Part shown: in pieces, positions 1 through 7,066 of the stretch | Layout: each line of letters begins with the position of its first letter | How positions within the stretch are numbered: position 1 is the first letter of the stretch | From: Ga0077560 sp046330435 | Lineage (GTDB): Bacteria > Actinomycetota > Thermoleophilia > Miltoncostaeales > Miltoncostaeaceae | Direction of reading: 5' to 3' | DNA: 28,136 bases | NCBI GenBank assembly: GCA_046330435.1 | Contig: JAXLST010000027.1 | Location: 1-28,136, forward strand | Program-made: the position numbers and the translations under genes | The notes under the pieces: generated by a model | Databases searched by the model: none | What the model saw: only the letters and a program-made list of their open reading frames with translations | What the model was told of the DNA's origin: nothing

Positions 1-1589
1 CCCTCCTCAAGGCCCGGGGCTGGAAGGTCTTCCACCAGAAGGCCGATCCGTACATCAACGTGGACCCGGGGACCATGAGCCCGTACCAGCACGGGGAGGT
101 CTTCGTCACCGAGGACGGGGCCGAGACGGACCTGGACCTGGGGCACTACGAGCGGTTCGTCGACGAGTCGCTCACCCGCATCTCGAACTTCACCACCGGC
201 GCGGTCTACGACACGGTGATCAAGCGGGAGCGCCGCGGTGACTACGACGGGGCCACCGTGCAGGTCGTCCCGCACATCACCAACGAGATCAAGGCGCGGA
301 TCCGCCTCGCCGGCTCCTCGAACGCCGACGTGATCATCGTGGAGGTGGGAGGTACGGTCGGCGACATCGAGTCGCTGCCGTTCCTCGAGTCGATCCGGCA
401 GTTCCGCAACGACGTGGGCCGCGAGAACGTCGCGTTCGTCCACGTCACGCTGGTGCCGTTCCTGGAGGCCTCCGGGGAGCTCAAGACTAAGGCCACCCAG
501 CACTCGGTGAACGAGCTGCGGCGCATCGGTATCGAGCCGGACGTCCTGGTGCTGCGGTCGAACCTGCCGATCACCGACGACATCAAGGCGAAGATCGCGC
601 TGCACGCCGGCATCAACGCCGACGCCGTCATCTCCGCCAGCGACGCCCCGGACATCTACATGGTGCCGCTCGGCATGGAGGCCGAGGGCATCGACCGCGT
701 CGTCTGCCAGCGCCTGGGCCTTCCCATCCGCCCCGCCGACCTCTCGGACTGGCGGCAGCTGGTGCAGCGCATCGACGCCCGTGAGGGGCACGTGCGCATC
801 GCGCTGGTGGGGAAGTACGTCCAGCTGCATGACGCGTACCTGTCGGTCGCCGAGGCCCTGAAGCACGCGGGGATCCACCACGGCGTCGAGGTGCTGATCG
901 ACTGGGTCGACTCCGACGACGACAAGCACCTGGCGACCGCGCTCGCCGGCGCGGACGGGGTCCTGGTGCCCGGCGGGTTCGGGCAGCGCGGCATCGAGGG
1001 CAAGATCACCGCCGCGCGCTACGCCCGGGAGCACAACGTGCCGTACCTGGGCGTGTGCCTGGGGATGCAGATCGCGGTGATCGAGTACGCCCGGCACATG
1101 TGCGGCATGCGCGACGCCAACAGCAGCGAGTTCGACCCCGACACACCGTACCCGGTCATCGACATGCTCCCCGAGCAGCGGCAGATCGAGGAGCGCGGCG
1201 GCACCATGCGCCTGGGCGCGGGTCCCGTGCACCTGGTGGAGGGCACCAAGGTCTGGGACGCGTACGCCGGGCACGAGGTCGTCTACGAACGGCACCGCCA
1301 CCGCTACGAGGTGAACCCCTCGCTGCGGCCCGCGATGGAGGAGGCCGGTCTGGTGGTGAGCGGCACCTCCCCGGACGGCCGCCTGGTGGAGACCATCGAG
1401 CTGCGCGACCACCCGTGGTTCTGCGCCAGCCAGTTCCACCCGGAGTTCAAGAGTCGCCCGCTGCGCCCTCAGCCGCTGTTCCGCGACTTCGTCGGCGCTG
1501 CGGTCGAGCAGTCCCGCGCGAAGGCCGCGGAGCGGTCGCCGGCGGAGGACGGGCAGGTCGTGTCCGCCGAGCAGACGACCTCCGCGTGA
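1..1589 (+). CDS. pyrG: CTP synthase, 5' end cut by the window
   Basis: CTP synthase makes CTP from UTP, ATP and glutamine, the last step of pyrimidine nucleotide synthesis in the cytoplasm. The frame is open from base 3. The first visible residues (LLKARG, then DPYINVDPGTMSP) align near residue 25 of the E. coli enzyme, so about 25 residues, including the N-terminal P-loop, lie upstream of the window. The synthetase domain is clear (GEVFVTEDGAETDLDLGHYE, VGGTVGDIESLPFLE). The C-terminal class I glutamine amidotransferase domain has GVCLGMQ with its nucleophilic Cys codon at 1056-1058, and FHPEF with His at 1437 and Glu at 1443. The protein appears complete at the 3' end with a short variable tail. 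The stop codon overlaps the GTG start of the next gene, so the two are probably co-transcribed. Confidence 0.97.
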   Translation, partial: LLKARGWKVFHQKADPYINVDPGTMSPYQHGEVFVTEDGAETDLDLGHYERFVDESLTRISNFTTGAVYDTVIKRERRGDYDGATVQVVPHITNEIKARIRLAGSSNADVIIVEVGGTVGDIESLPFLESIRQFRNDVGRENVAFVHVTLVPFLEASGELKTKATQHSVNELRRIGIEPDVLVLRSNLPITDDIKAKIALHAGINADAVISASDAPDIYMVPLGMEAEGIDRVVCQRLGLPIRPADLSDWRQLVQRIDAREGHVRIALVGKYVQLHDAYLSVAEALKHAGIHHGVEVLIDWVDSDDDKHLATALAGADGVLVPGGFGQRGIEGKITAARYAREHNVPYLGVCLGMQIAVIEYARHMCGMRDANSSEFDPDTPYPVIDMLPEQRQIEERGGTMRLGAGPVHLVEGTKVWDAYAGHEVVYERHRHRYEVNPSLRPAMEEAGLVVSGTSPDGRLVETIELRDHPWFCASQFHPEFKSRPLRPQPLFRDFVGAAVEQSRAKAAERSPAEDGQVVSAEQTTSA

Positions 1590-2722
1590 GCGACGGGAGC
1601 CTCGACGGGCTCCCGCGCGTGGCGCGCCTCATGGCGCGCCTGTGCGAGATCCCGTCACCGTCACGCAGCGAGCAGCAGGTGGCCGCGTTCGTCCGCGGCG
1701 AGCTGTCGGCGCTTGGCATGAAGGTCACCGAGGACGATGCGGGGCAGACGATCCCCGCCGGCTGCGGCAACATCACCGCCCGCCTCGCCGCCACGGCCCC
1801 CGGCACCCCCATCATGTTCTGCGCCCACTTGGACACCGTCCCGGTGAACGGGCCCATCGAGGTCGTCCTGACCGAGGATGGCGACCTCACCAACCGCCAC
1901 GACACCATCCTGGGCGGCGACAACAAGAGCGCCGTCGCTACGATGCTGCAGGCCGTGCGGCAGGTGGTTGACCAGGGACTCCCGCACGCCGGCATCGAGC
2001 TGGTGTTCACCCCGTGCGAGGAGATCAGCCTCCGCGGCGCGCACGCCTACGACCCGTCGCAGCTGGTGGCCGAATACGGCTTCATCTACGACCACACCGG
2101 CCCGGTGGGCGGCATCGTCACCAGCGCCCCGTGGCACAAGCGCATCACCGCGACGTTCGTGGGACTGCCCGCCCACGCCGGGCTGTGCCCGGAGAACGGC
2201 CGGTCGGCGATCCTCGCCGCCTCCGCGGCGGTCACCCGCATGCCGCTGGGCCGCATCGACGAGCGCACCACCGCCAACGTCGGGATCATCCGCGGTGGCG
2301 AGGCCACCAACGTCGTCCCCGCCGAGTGCGAGCTGGTCGCCGAGGCCCGCAGCCGCGACGAGCAGGCGCTGTCGGACCAGATCACCGCGATGCTCGATGC
2401 GCTCGCCTGGGCGGGGACCGAGCACGAGTGCGACGTCGAGATCCGCGTCGAGAACCAGTACCTCGGCTACCGGCTCACCTCCGTCGACCCGGCGGTCGCC
2501 CACGCCGAGCGGGCCATCCGCCGCGCCGGCCTGGAACCGCAGCACGTGGCCTCCGGCGGCGGCAGCGACGTCAACGCGCTGCTGCCCAAGGGCTTCCCGT
2601 GCGTGAACCTCTGCAACGACATGGTCGACGTCCACACCGCCCAGGAGCGGATCTCCGTCGCCGCGCTGGAGTCGATGCTCGAGGTGACCATGGCCATCAT
2701 CGCCGAGGCCGTCGAGGCCTGA
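1586..2722 (+). CDS. M20 family metallopeptidase (PepT-like)
   Basis: This is a 378-residue protein of the M20 zinc aminopeptidase/deacylase family, nearest in style to tripeptidase PepT. Visible ligand motifs are H81-L-D83 (AHLDTV), D112 in GGDNKS, the E145-E146 pair in PCEEIS, D169 in IYDHTG, and a C-terminal His in VDVHTAQE. The central dimerisation lid is present between the two halves of the catalytic domain (about residues 185-290, GLPAHAG onward). The GTG start at 1586 overlaps the pyrG stop (GTGA) and is the first start that gives the family N-terminus. No Shine-Dalgarno is visible, so translational coupling is likely. The substrate cannot be told from sequence: it could be a small peptide or an N-acyl amino acid. 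Confidence 0.9.
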   Translation: MSDGSLDGLPRVARLMARLCEIPSPSRSEQQVAAFVRGELSALGMKVTEDDAGQTIPAGCGNITARLAATAPGTPIMFCAHLDTVPVNGPIEVVLTEDGDLTNRHDTILGGDNKSAVATMLQAVRQVVDQGLPHAGIELVFTPCEEISLRGAHAYDPSQLVAEYGFIYDHTGPVGGIVTSAPWHKRITATFVGLPAHAGLCPENGRSAILAASAAVTRMPLGRIDERTTANVGIIRGGEATNVVPAECELVAEARSRDEQALSDQITAMLDALAWAGTEHECDVEIRVENQYLGYRLTSVDPAVAHAERAIRRAGLEPQHVASGGGSDVNALLPKGFPCVNLCNDMVDVHTAQERISVAALESMLEVTMAIIAEAVEA

Positions 2723-3282
2723 TGCACCGGCCCGACTGGCCGCTGCGCACCGAGCGCCTCGTCCTGCGCCCGTGGCGCGAGGACGACCTCGAGGCGATGC
2801 ATGAGATCCACCGGGACCCCGAGTCGAGCCGGTACCTCTACAACGAGCCGCTGAGCCTCGATGAGACCCGGGAGCGCCTCACCCGGAAGATCGCCGCCGA
2901 CGCGCTCCGCCGCGAAGGCGACTGGATGGGGTGCGCGGTCACGCTCGCATCCACCGGCGAGCTCGTCGCCGACGCGTCACTGGCGTGGATCAGCGAGCGG
3001 CATTCCCAGGGGGAGATCGGGTTCATCGTCCACCCCGCGCACCAGGGGAGGGGGTATGCGACCGAGCTGTCGCGGCCCCTGCTGGCGTTCGGGTTCGAGG
3101 TCGCCGGGTTCCACCGCATCGTCGGCCGCCTTGAGGCGCGCAACGTCGGCTCCGGGCGGGTGCTGGAGAAGCTCGGCATGCGCCAGGAAGCCCACCTCGT
3201 CGAGAACGAGTGGGTGAAGGGCGAATGGCAGAGCGAGATCGTCTACGCGATGCTCTCCCGAGAATGGGACGCCCTGCGCTGA
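2722..3282 (+). CDS. GNAT family N-acetyltransferase (RimJ/RimL-like)
   Basis: This is a 186-residue GNAT protein. The N-terminus LRTERLVLRPWREDDLE is typical of the RimJ/RimL (Acetyltransf_3) group, which acetylates N-terminal or side-chain amines with acetyl-CoA. The acetyl-CoA loop is seen as HQGRGYATE (about residues 109-117), and the late motif NVGSGRVLEKLGMR matches the family consensus in which an Asn-x-x-S is followed by LEKLGF. The ATG start overlaps the preceding TGA (TGATG), so this is the third gene of the pyrG operon. It ends one base before the stop of the opposing phosphatase. The acceptor substrate is unknown. Confidence 0.88.
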   Translation: MHRPDWPLRTERLVLRPWREDDLEAMHEIHRDPESSRYLYNEPLSLDETRERLTRKIAADALRREGDWMGCAVTLASTGELVADASLAWISERHSQGEIGFIVHPAHQGRGYATELSRPLLAFGFEVAGFHRIVGRLEARNVGSGRVLEKLGMRQEAHLVENEWVKGEWQSEIVYAMLSREWDALR

Positions 3283-3283
3283 C

Positions 3284-4159
3284 TCAGTAGGGCGGTGCGA
3301 TCCCGCCGGACGGCGGCTCCTCCGCCGCCGCGTGCTCTGCAGTCGCCCGCCGGACCGAGCCGCGCGGTGCGCTCGACTCCGCGCGCACCACGTCGATCTG
3401 GTGGCCCCGGGAGTCGAGCACGGTCACCATGACCCCGTCCCGCAGGGGATCGACCAGTGCGACGTGGGGCTCGCTGACGGCGTGCACGACGTCGGGTGTC
3501 ATGACCTGGTAGCTGGTCGCGCCACCCCCACCGAGCGTGAGCTGGTGGATGTCGCCGTTCGGACCGGGAATCAGCCGGTGGGCATACAGGTGCTCGTGGC
3601 CGCACAGGTAGAGGCGCACGCCGAGCCGCGACAGGGCCGCGACCAGACGGTCGCGACGATCCGGGTCATGGTCCTGGGCCCGCCCGATATGCAGGCTCAC
3701 CGGGGCAAGCGGGCTGTGCGCGAGGGCGATCACCGGCGGCCGCACCCTCGCGGGGTCCAGCGCCTCCAACCATGCCAGCTGCTCGTCCGACACCTCGTCC
3801 GCAAAGGGGCCGGTGTCGAGGCCGATGATCCGGACATCCCAGAGCGTCGCGAGAAACCAGGAGGATCCGCCCTCCCGGTGTGCCTCCGCGGGCCAGAGCG
3901 GATCGAACGCCTCGAACCACCCGTTGAGCCCCGTGGTGCGGTCGTAGTCGTGATTTCCGGGGACGGCGATCACGCTGTCCTTGAGGGGCACGCCGATGCT
4001 CCGCCGCCACGAACGCGCGGACCAGCGGGTCACCCCGAAGCGGGTCGGGTGGTGATCGCCGGCGAACAGGAGGATCCGCGGATCGTGTTCCACCACCATC
4101 CGTGTGAGGCGAGCGGTGGTGACGGCGTTCGTATCGGAGATGACTGCGAGGCGCGGCAC
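3284..4159 (-). CDS. Calcineurin-like metallophosphatase
   Basis: This is a 291-residue binuclear metallophosphoesterase. Motifs in order are D9 in VISDTN, D35 in FAGDHHP, N69-H70 in PGNHDYD, H148 in ALAHSPL, and H188-x-H190 in CGHEHLYAH. The usual first motif is D-x-H; here it reads D-T-N, so one metal ligand is replaced by Asn. The GTG at 4159 is chosen because a perfect -10 box (TACCCT, 4173-4168) lies exactly 8 nt upstream. A longer ATG start at 4195 would add 12 residues but would overlap the promoter of the divergent NUDIX gene. There is no signal peptide, so it is probably cytoplasmic. The substrate (phosphomonoester, phosphodiester or nucleotide) is not predictable. The stop codon lies 1 bp from the convergent GNAT stop. 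Confidence 0.87.
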   Translation of the reverse strand: MPRLAVISDTNAVTTARLTRMVVEHDPRILLFAGDHHPTRFGVTRWSARSWRRSIGVPLKDSVIAVPGNHDYDRTTGLNGWFEAFDPLWPAEAHREGGSSWFLATLWDVRIIGLDTGPFADEVSDEQLAWLEALDPARVRPPVIALAHSPLAPVSLHIGRAQDHDPDRRDRLVAALSRLGVRLYLCGHEHLYAHRLIPGPNGDIHQLTLGGGGATSYQVMTPDVVHAVSEPHVALVDPLRDGVMVTVLDSRGHQIDVVRAESSAPRGSVRRATAEHAAAEEPPSGGIAPPY

Positions 4160-4167
4160 GGGTGTCC

Positions 4168-4173
4168 AGGGTA
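4168..4173 (-). promoter_or_regulatory. -10 box of the metallophosphatase (leaderless)
   Basis: TACCCT on the minus strand is followed by 8 nt and the GTG start at 4159. Transcription would begin at or next to the start codon. Confidence 0.6.
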
Positions 4174-4189
4174 TCGCCCCGGCGGCGGT

Positions 4190-4195
4190 TAGCAT
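4190..4195 (+). promoter_or_regulatory. -10 box of the NUDIX gene (leaderless)
   Basis: TAGCAT is followed by 7 nt and ATG at 4203. It lies back to back with the minus-strand box at 4168-4173, so the two divergent promoters fit into a 43-bp gap. Confidence 0.6.
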
Positions 4196-4202
4196 GAGCC
4201 GG

Positions 4203-4784
4203 ATGACGCCTCCGCAACGCCCCTTGCACCCCGGTGCCGCCACACAGCCCCCCGAGGAGCTGCTGGACCCGCCGATCTCCAGCGAGCGGATCTTCGACGG
4301 GAACATCGTCCGCCTGAGGGTCTCCGAGTACCGCCGGCGCAGCGGACTGGTCGTCCGTCGGGAGGTCCTGGAGCACCATGGCGCGGTCGTGATCGTGCCG
4401 GTCGAGGACGACCGGATCCTCATGGTCCGCCAGCCTCGGGAGGCCGTCGAGGAGATGATGCTCGAACTGCCGGCCGGCAAACTCGACGAGGCCGGGGAGG
4501 ATCCCCTCCAGGCCGCCCGGCGCGAGCTCGCAGAGGAGGTGGGGCGCGAGGCCGGCCGGTGGACCTCTCTCGGCGGCTTCTACACCGCTCCCGCGATGAT
4601 CACGGAGTTCATCCACCTGTTCGTCGCGACCGACCTGCGGGACACGGACATCGCCCCGATCCCCGAGGAGGAGATCGAGATCGTGCCCGTCCCCATCTCG
4701 CAGGTGCCGACCATCATCGACCGGGTCCGAGACGCGAAGACCCTGGTCGGGCTCCTCCGCCTGGCGAGGGCGCTGGGCATCTGA
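4203..4784 (+). CDS. NUDIX hydrolase, ADP-ribose pyrophosphatase type
   Basis: This is a 193-residue hydrolase. It probably splits ADP-ribose or related nucleoside diphosphate sugars into AMP and a sugar phosphate in the cytoplasm. The N-terminal strand ISSERIFDGNIVRLRV and the stretch EHHGAVVIVPVEDD match the ADPRase branch. The NUDIX box runs from PAGKLDEAGEDP to RRELAEEVG, with catalytic R-E and E-E. It carries one extra residue before the first Glu, as remembered for actinobacterial ADPRases. The ATG at 4203 is preferred over the ATG at 4194 because the -10 box TAGCAT (4190-4195) overlaps the earlier codon and sits 7 nt before the later one. It is divergent from the metallophosphatase. 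Confidence 0.9.
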   Translation: MTPPQRPLHPGAATQPPEELLDPPISSERIFDGNIVRLRVSEYRRRSGLVVRREVLEHHGAVVIVPVEDDRILMVRQPREAVEEMMLELPAGKLDEAGEDPLQAARRELAEEVGREAGRWTSLGGFYTAPAMITEFIHLFVATDLRDTDIAPIPEEEIEIVPVPISQVPTIIDRVRDAKTLVGLLRLARALGI

Positions 4785-4950
4785 CACCCACTCGGCGGGA
4801 CCCCGCACCGACGTCCGGTTAGGCCCTCGCGTGCCCTCCCTGGACGGAGGAATAGACCTGCCCGCAAACGCTTGTAATGGCACCGGGAAACCTCCAACTT
4901 CTTCCCTGTAGGGGACCCGCCCCGGTTCCCCCCGGACCAAGTGGAGAGGC
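4785..4950. other. Intergenic stretch before the polysaccharide cluster
   Basis: This is 166 bp without a gene. It must hold the promoter of the sugar transferase. Several A/T-containing hexamers (for example around TAGACC and TTGTAATGG) are possible -10 boxes, but none sits at the leaderless distance. A purine-rich GGAGAGG lies at 4943-4949, directly before ATG 4951. Confidence 0.5.
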
Positions 4951-6417
4951 ATGGTCACGGCGAGTCAGGCGAAGGCGCTGGCGGAGCAGCAGTACCTCCG
5001 GCGCGAGATGGCGCTCCGGCGCTTCACACGGCCCCGGCTCCTGCTCTTCTGGGACCTCGGCGTCGGTGCCGCCGTCCTGGGCGCTCTCCTCGCGGTGCAC
5101 GGGATCGGTCTCAACCGCCCCGGGTCGCTCGCGCTGTCCTGTCTGACACTGCTCGTCATGGCGCCCGCCACGATCCACGTGATGGGCGGCTATGAGACGT
5201 CCACCCGGCCGCTGGGCAGCGGGCCCCTGGACCTCGGCCGACTCATGCTCGTCGCCGGGACCATGCTCTGGATCCTGAACCTCGTGTTCCAGTGGCGCGC
5301 CGTCGACGCCGACCTCGGCGCGCTGGCGGTGAGCTGGCCCCTCCTGGGCTGCGGCTGGTTCGCAGGGCGGCTCATCGGCCGCCGGCGCCTCGCCCGGCAC
5401 CCGCAGAGCGCCCTCGTCATCGGCACCGGTCCGACCGCCGAGCGCGTCGTCGAGATCACCCGGCGTCACCCGGAGCACGGTGTCCGGGTTCTCGGCCTGG
5501 TCGACGACGACCCGTCGGAGAGCATCGAGGGCATGCCGCCGGTCCTGGGCGGCCTCCAGGACCTGCAGGAGCTCATGGACCGGTACGACGCCCGACGGAT
5601 CATCGTGGCGTTCGGCTCGGCGCCCCACGGCCGTGTGCTGGAGCAGCTCCGGCGCATCACCCACCAGCCGGGTGTCCGCGTCCAGATCGTTCCGCGGCTG
5701 TGGGAACTGGTGGACCACGACGCCCACGTCGATGCCCTCGGAGGTCTCGCCCTCCTGGAGAGCACGCCGGTGCGGCCCACCCACGTCCGGAACGCCGTCA
5801 AGCGGATCCTCGACGTGACGGGCGCCGGATTCGGCCTGGTGGCCGCCGCCCCCGTCATGGCGCTGGTCGCCATCCTCATCCGGCTCGACAGCAGCGGCCC
5901 AGCCGTCTTCCGTCAGGTGCGGATCGGCCGCGACGGCCGTGAGTTCAAGATCCTGAAGTTCCGCACCATGTACATCGACGCCGACAGCCGCGGCCTCGCG
6001 GCGAAGCTCGTCGCGGCAGACACGGAGGGCTACTCCGTCGACGACATCGCGGCCGCCGTCGCCGAGATGAAGCAGGCCGACGACCCCCGAATCACCAAGA
6101 TCGGCAGGTTCCTACGCAAGACCAGCCTGGACGAACTCCCCCAGCTCTGGAACGTGGTGCGCGGTGATATGAGCATCGTGGGTCCCCGCCCGCTGCGTCC
6201 GTTCGAGGTCGCGACGCTCGAGGACTGGCAGCACCGCCGGCACGATGTGCGCCCCGGCATCACCGGCACCTGGCAGGTCCTCGGCCGCAGCGACATCACC
6301 TGGGAGGAGCGCATGCAGATGGACTACTCGTACGCGCGCAACCAGACGCTCCGGCAGGACCTGAGGGTCCTTGCGCGCACCGCCCAGGTCGTGGTCGGCG
6401 GCAAGGGCTCCCGGTGA
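4951..6417 (+). CDS. Exopolysaccharide polyprenyl-phosphate sugar transferase
   Basis: This is a 488-residue membrane enzyme that loads the first sugar phosphate onto undecaprenyl phosphate to start a surface polysaccharide repeat unit. The N-terminal half has several hydrophobic segments (about residues 30-140). A Rossmann-like region begins near residue 152 (ALVIGTGPTAERVVE ending in GLVDDDP). From about residue 283 follows the bacterial sugar transferase domain: KRILDVTGAGFGL with a membrane hairpin, FKILKFRTMY, then LRKTSLDELPQLWNVVRGDM, SIVGPRPL and RPGITGTWQV. Length and order match the WbaP/CpsE-type family. The start is ATG 4951 with GGAG 4 nt upstream. Its stop overlaps the start of the next gene. 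The donor sugar cannot be assigned. Confidence 0.93.
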   Translation: MVTASQAKALAEQQYLRREMALRRFTRPRLLLFWDLGVGAAVLGALLAVHGIGLNRPGSLALSCLTLLVMAPATIHVMGGYETSTRPLGSGPLDLGRLMLVAGTMLWILNLVFQWRAVDADLGALAVSWPLLGCGWFAGRLIGRRRLARHPQSALVIGTGPTAERVVEITRRHPEHGVRVLGLVDDDPSESIEGMPPVLGGLQDLQELMDRYDARRIIVAFGSAPHGRVLEQLRRITHQPGVRVQIVPRLWELVDHDAHVDALGGLALLESTPVRPTHVRNAVKRILDVTGAGFGLVAAAPVMALVAILIRLDSSGPAVFRQVRIGRDGREFKILKFRTMYIDADSRGLAAKLVAADTEGYSVDDIAAAVAEMKQADDPRITKIGRFLRKTSLDELPQLWNVVRGDMSIVGPRPLRPFEVATLEDWQHRRHDVRPGITGTWQVLGRSDITWEERMQMDYSYARNQTLRQDLRVLARTAQVVVGGKGSR

Positions 6418-7004
6418 GGCGCATCTCCCTCGCGGCGGCCCTCGTGATCGCTATTCCCGCGGGCGCCGTCGCCCAGTCGGGAGGCGTCGAGGACTGCGTG
6501 GCGCAGGGCGGCGCCCGGTACGAGACCCCGTCGGACGCGACCACCCACCAGTACGTCGGGCAGGACGGGCTGTGCGCGGCCGCGGACGATGAGGACACCG
6601 ACGTCGTCATCACCCCCGTGGGAGGCGGCAAGAAGCCGTCCACCACGCCTCGGGTGCAACCCACCAGGACGGCGGCTGCGCCGGTCACCCCGGCGCCGGT
6701 CAGCCCGGCGCCCGAGGCGACCCGTCCGGAGACCACTCCGCAGACGGGCCCCGCCCCAAAGCCCCGGCCCGCCCGCCGCCCCGGCCCCAAGCCGGCGCCC
6801 ACGGCGGAGACCGCCGGTTCCGACGGACGCGGGGCCGCCGCGACCCGGTCCGTGACGGCGGCGCTCGACACCCGGGAATCCGATGCCGGGCTCAGCGCCG
6901 CAGGTGCCGCGGGTTCGGTACCGGGCGGCGTACTCGGCGCCCTGCTGGCCGCACTCGGCCTTGCCGGCGCCGGCGTCGGACTGCGGCGGCTCAACCGCCA
7001 CTAG
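6414..7004 (+). CDS. Small secreted Pro/Ala-rich protein with a C-terminal membrane anchor
   Basis: This 196-residue protein has no recognised family. The GTG start overlaps the sugar transferase stop (GTGA). Residues 1-20 form a signal peptide (RRISLAAALVIAIPAGAVA) with a likely AVA-Q cleavage site. A short region with two Cys residues (EDCVAQGG, DGLCAA) follows, then a disordered stretch rich in Pro, Thr and Ala (about residues 75-130). A hydrophobic Gly/Ala/Leu segment (about residues 165-190) ends in RRLNRH, a sortase-like tail geometry, but no LPXTG is visible. It is most likely an extracytoplasmic linker or cell-envelope protein that acts with the polysaccharide enzymes on either side. 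Function unknown. Confidence 0.8.
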   Translation: MRRISLAAALVIAIPAGAVAQSGGVEDCVAQGGARYETPSDATTHQYVGQDGLCAAADDEDTDVVITPVGGGKKPSTTPRVQPTRTAAAPVTPAPVSPAPEATRPETTPQTGPAPKPRPARRPGPKPAPTAETAGSDGRGAAATRSVTAALDTRESDAGLSAAGAAGSVPGGVLGALLAALGLAGAGVGLRRLNRH

Positions 7005-7013
7005 GCGCCCGAA

Positions 7014-7031
7014 ACCCCTCCTCCGGGGGGT
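7014..7031 (+). terminator. Possible weak hairpin after the sugar transferase pair
   Basis: ACCCC at 7014-7018 can pair with GGGGT at 7027-7031 around an 8-nt loop. There is no U tract. It lies between the stop at 7004 and the -10 box at 7053, so it may separate the two transcripts. Confidence 0.3.
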
Positions 7032-7052
7032 GGGACCTGCGGACGGCCGCGA

Positions 7053-7058
7053 TAGCGT
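7053..7058 (+). promoter_or_regulatory. -10 box of the O-antigen ligase gene (leaderless)
   Basis: TAGCGT is followed by 8 nt and ATG 7067, giving the ligase gene its own transcript start. Confidence 0.6.
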
Positions 7059-7066
7059 AGCCCCCG

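Noticed and set aside
3284..4480. Longer versions of the metallophosphatase starting at 4480 or 4195
   Set aside because: They would cover the promoter and start of the divergent NUDIX gene; the -10 box supports GTG 4159.
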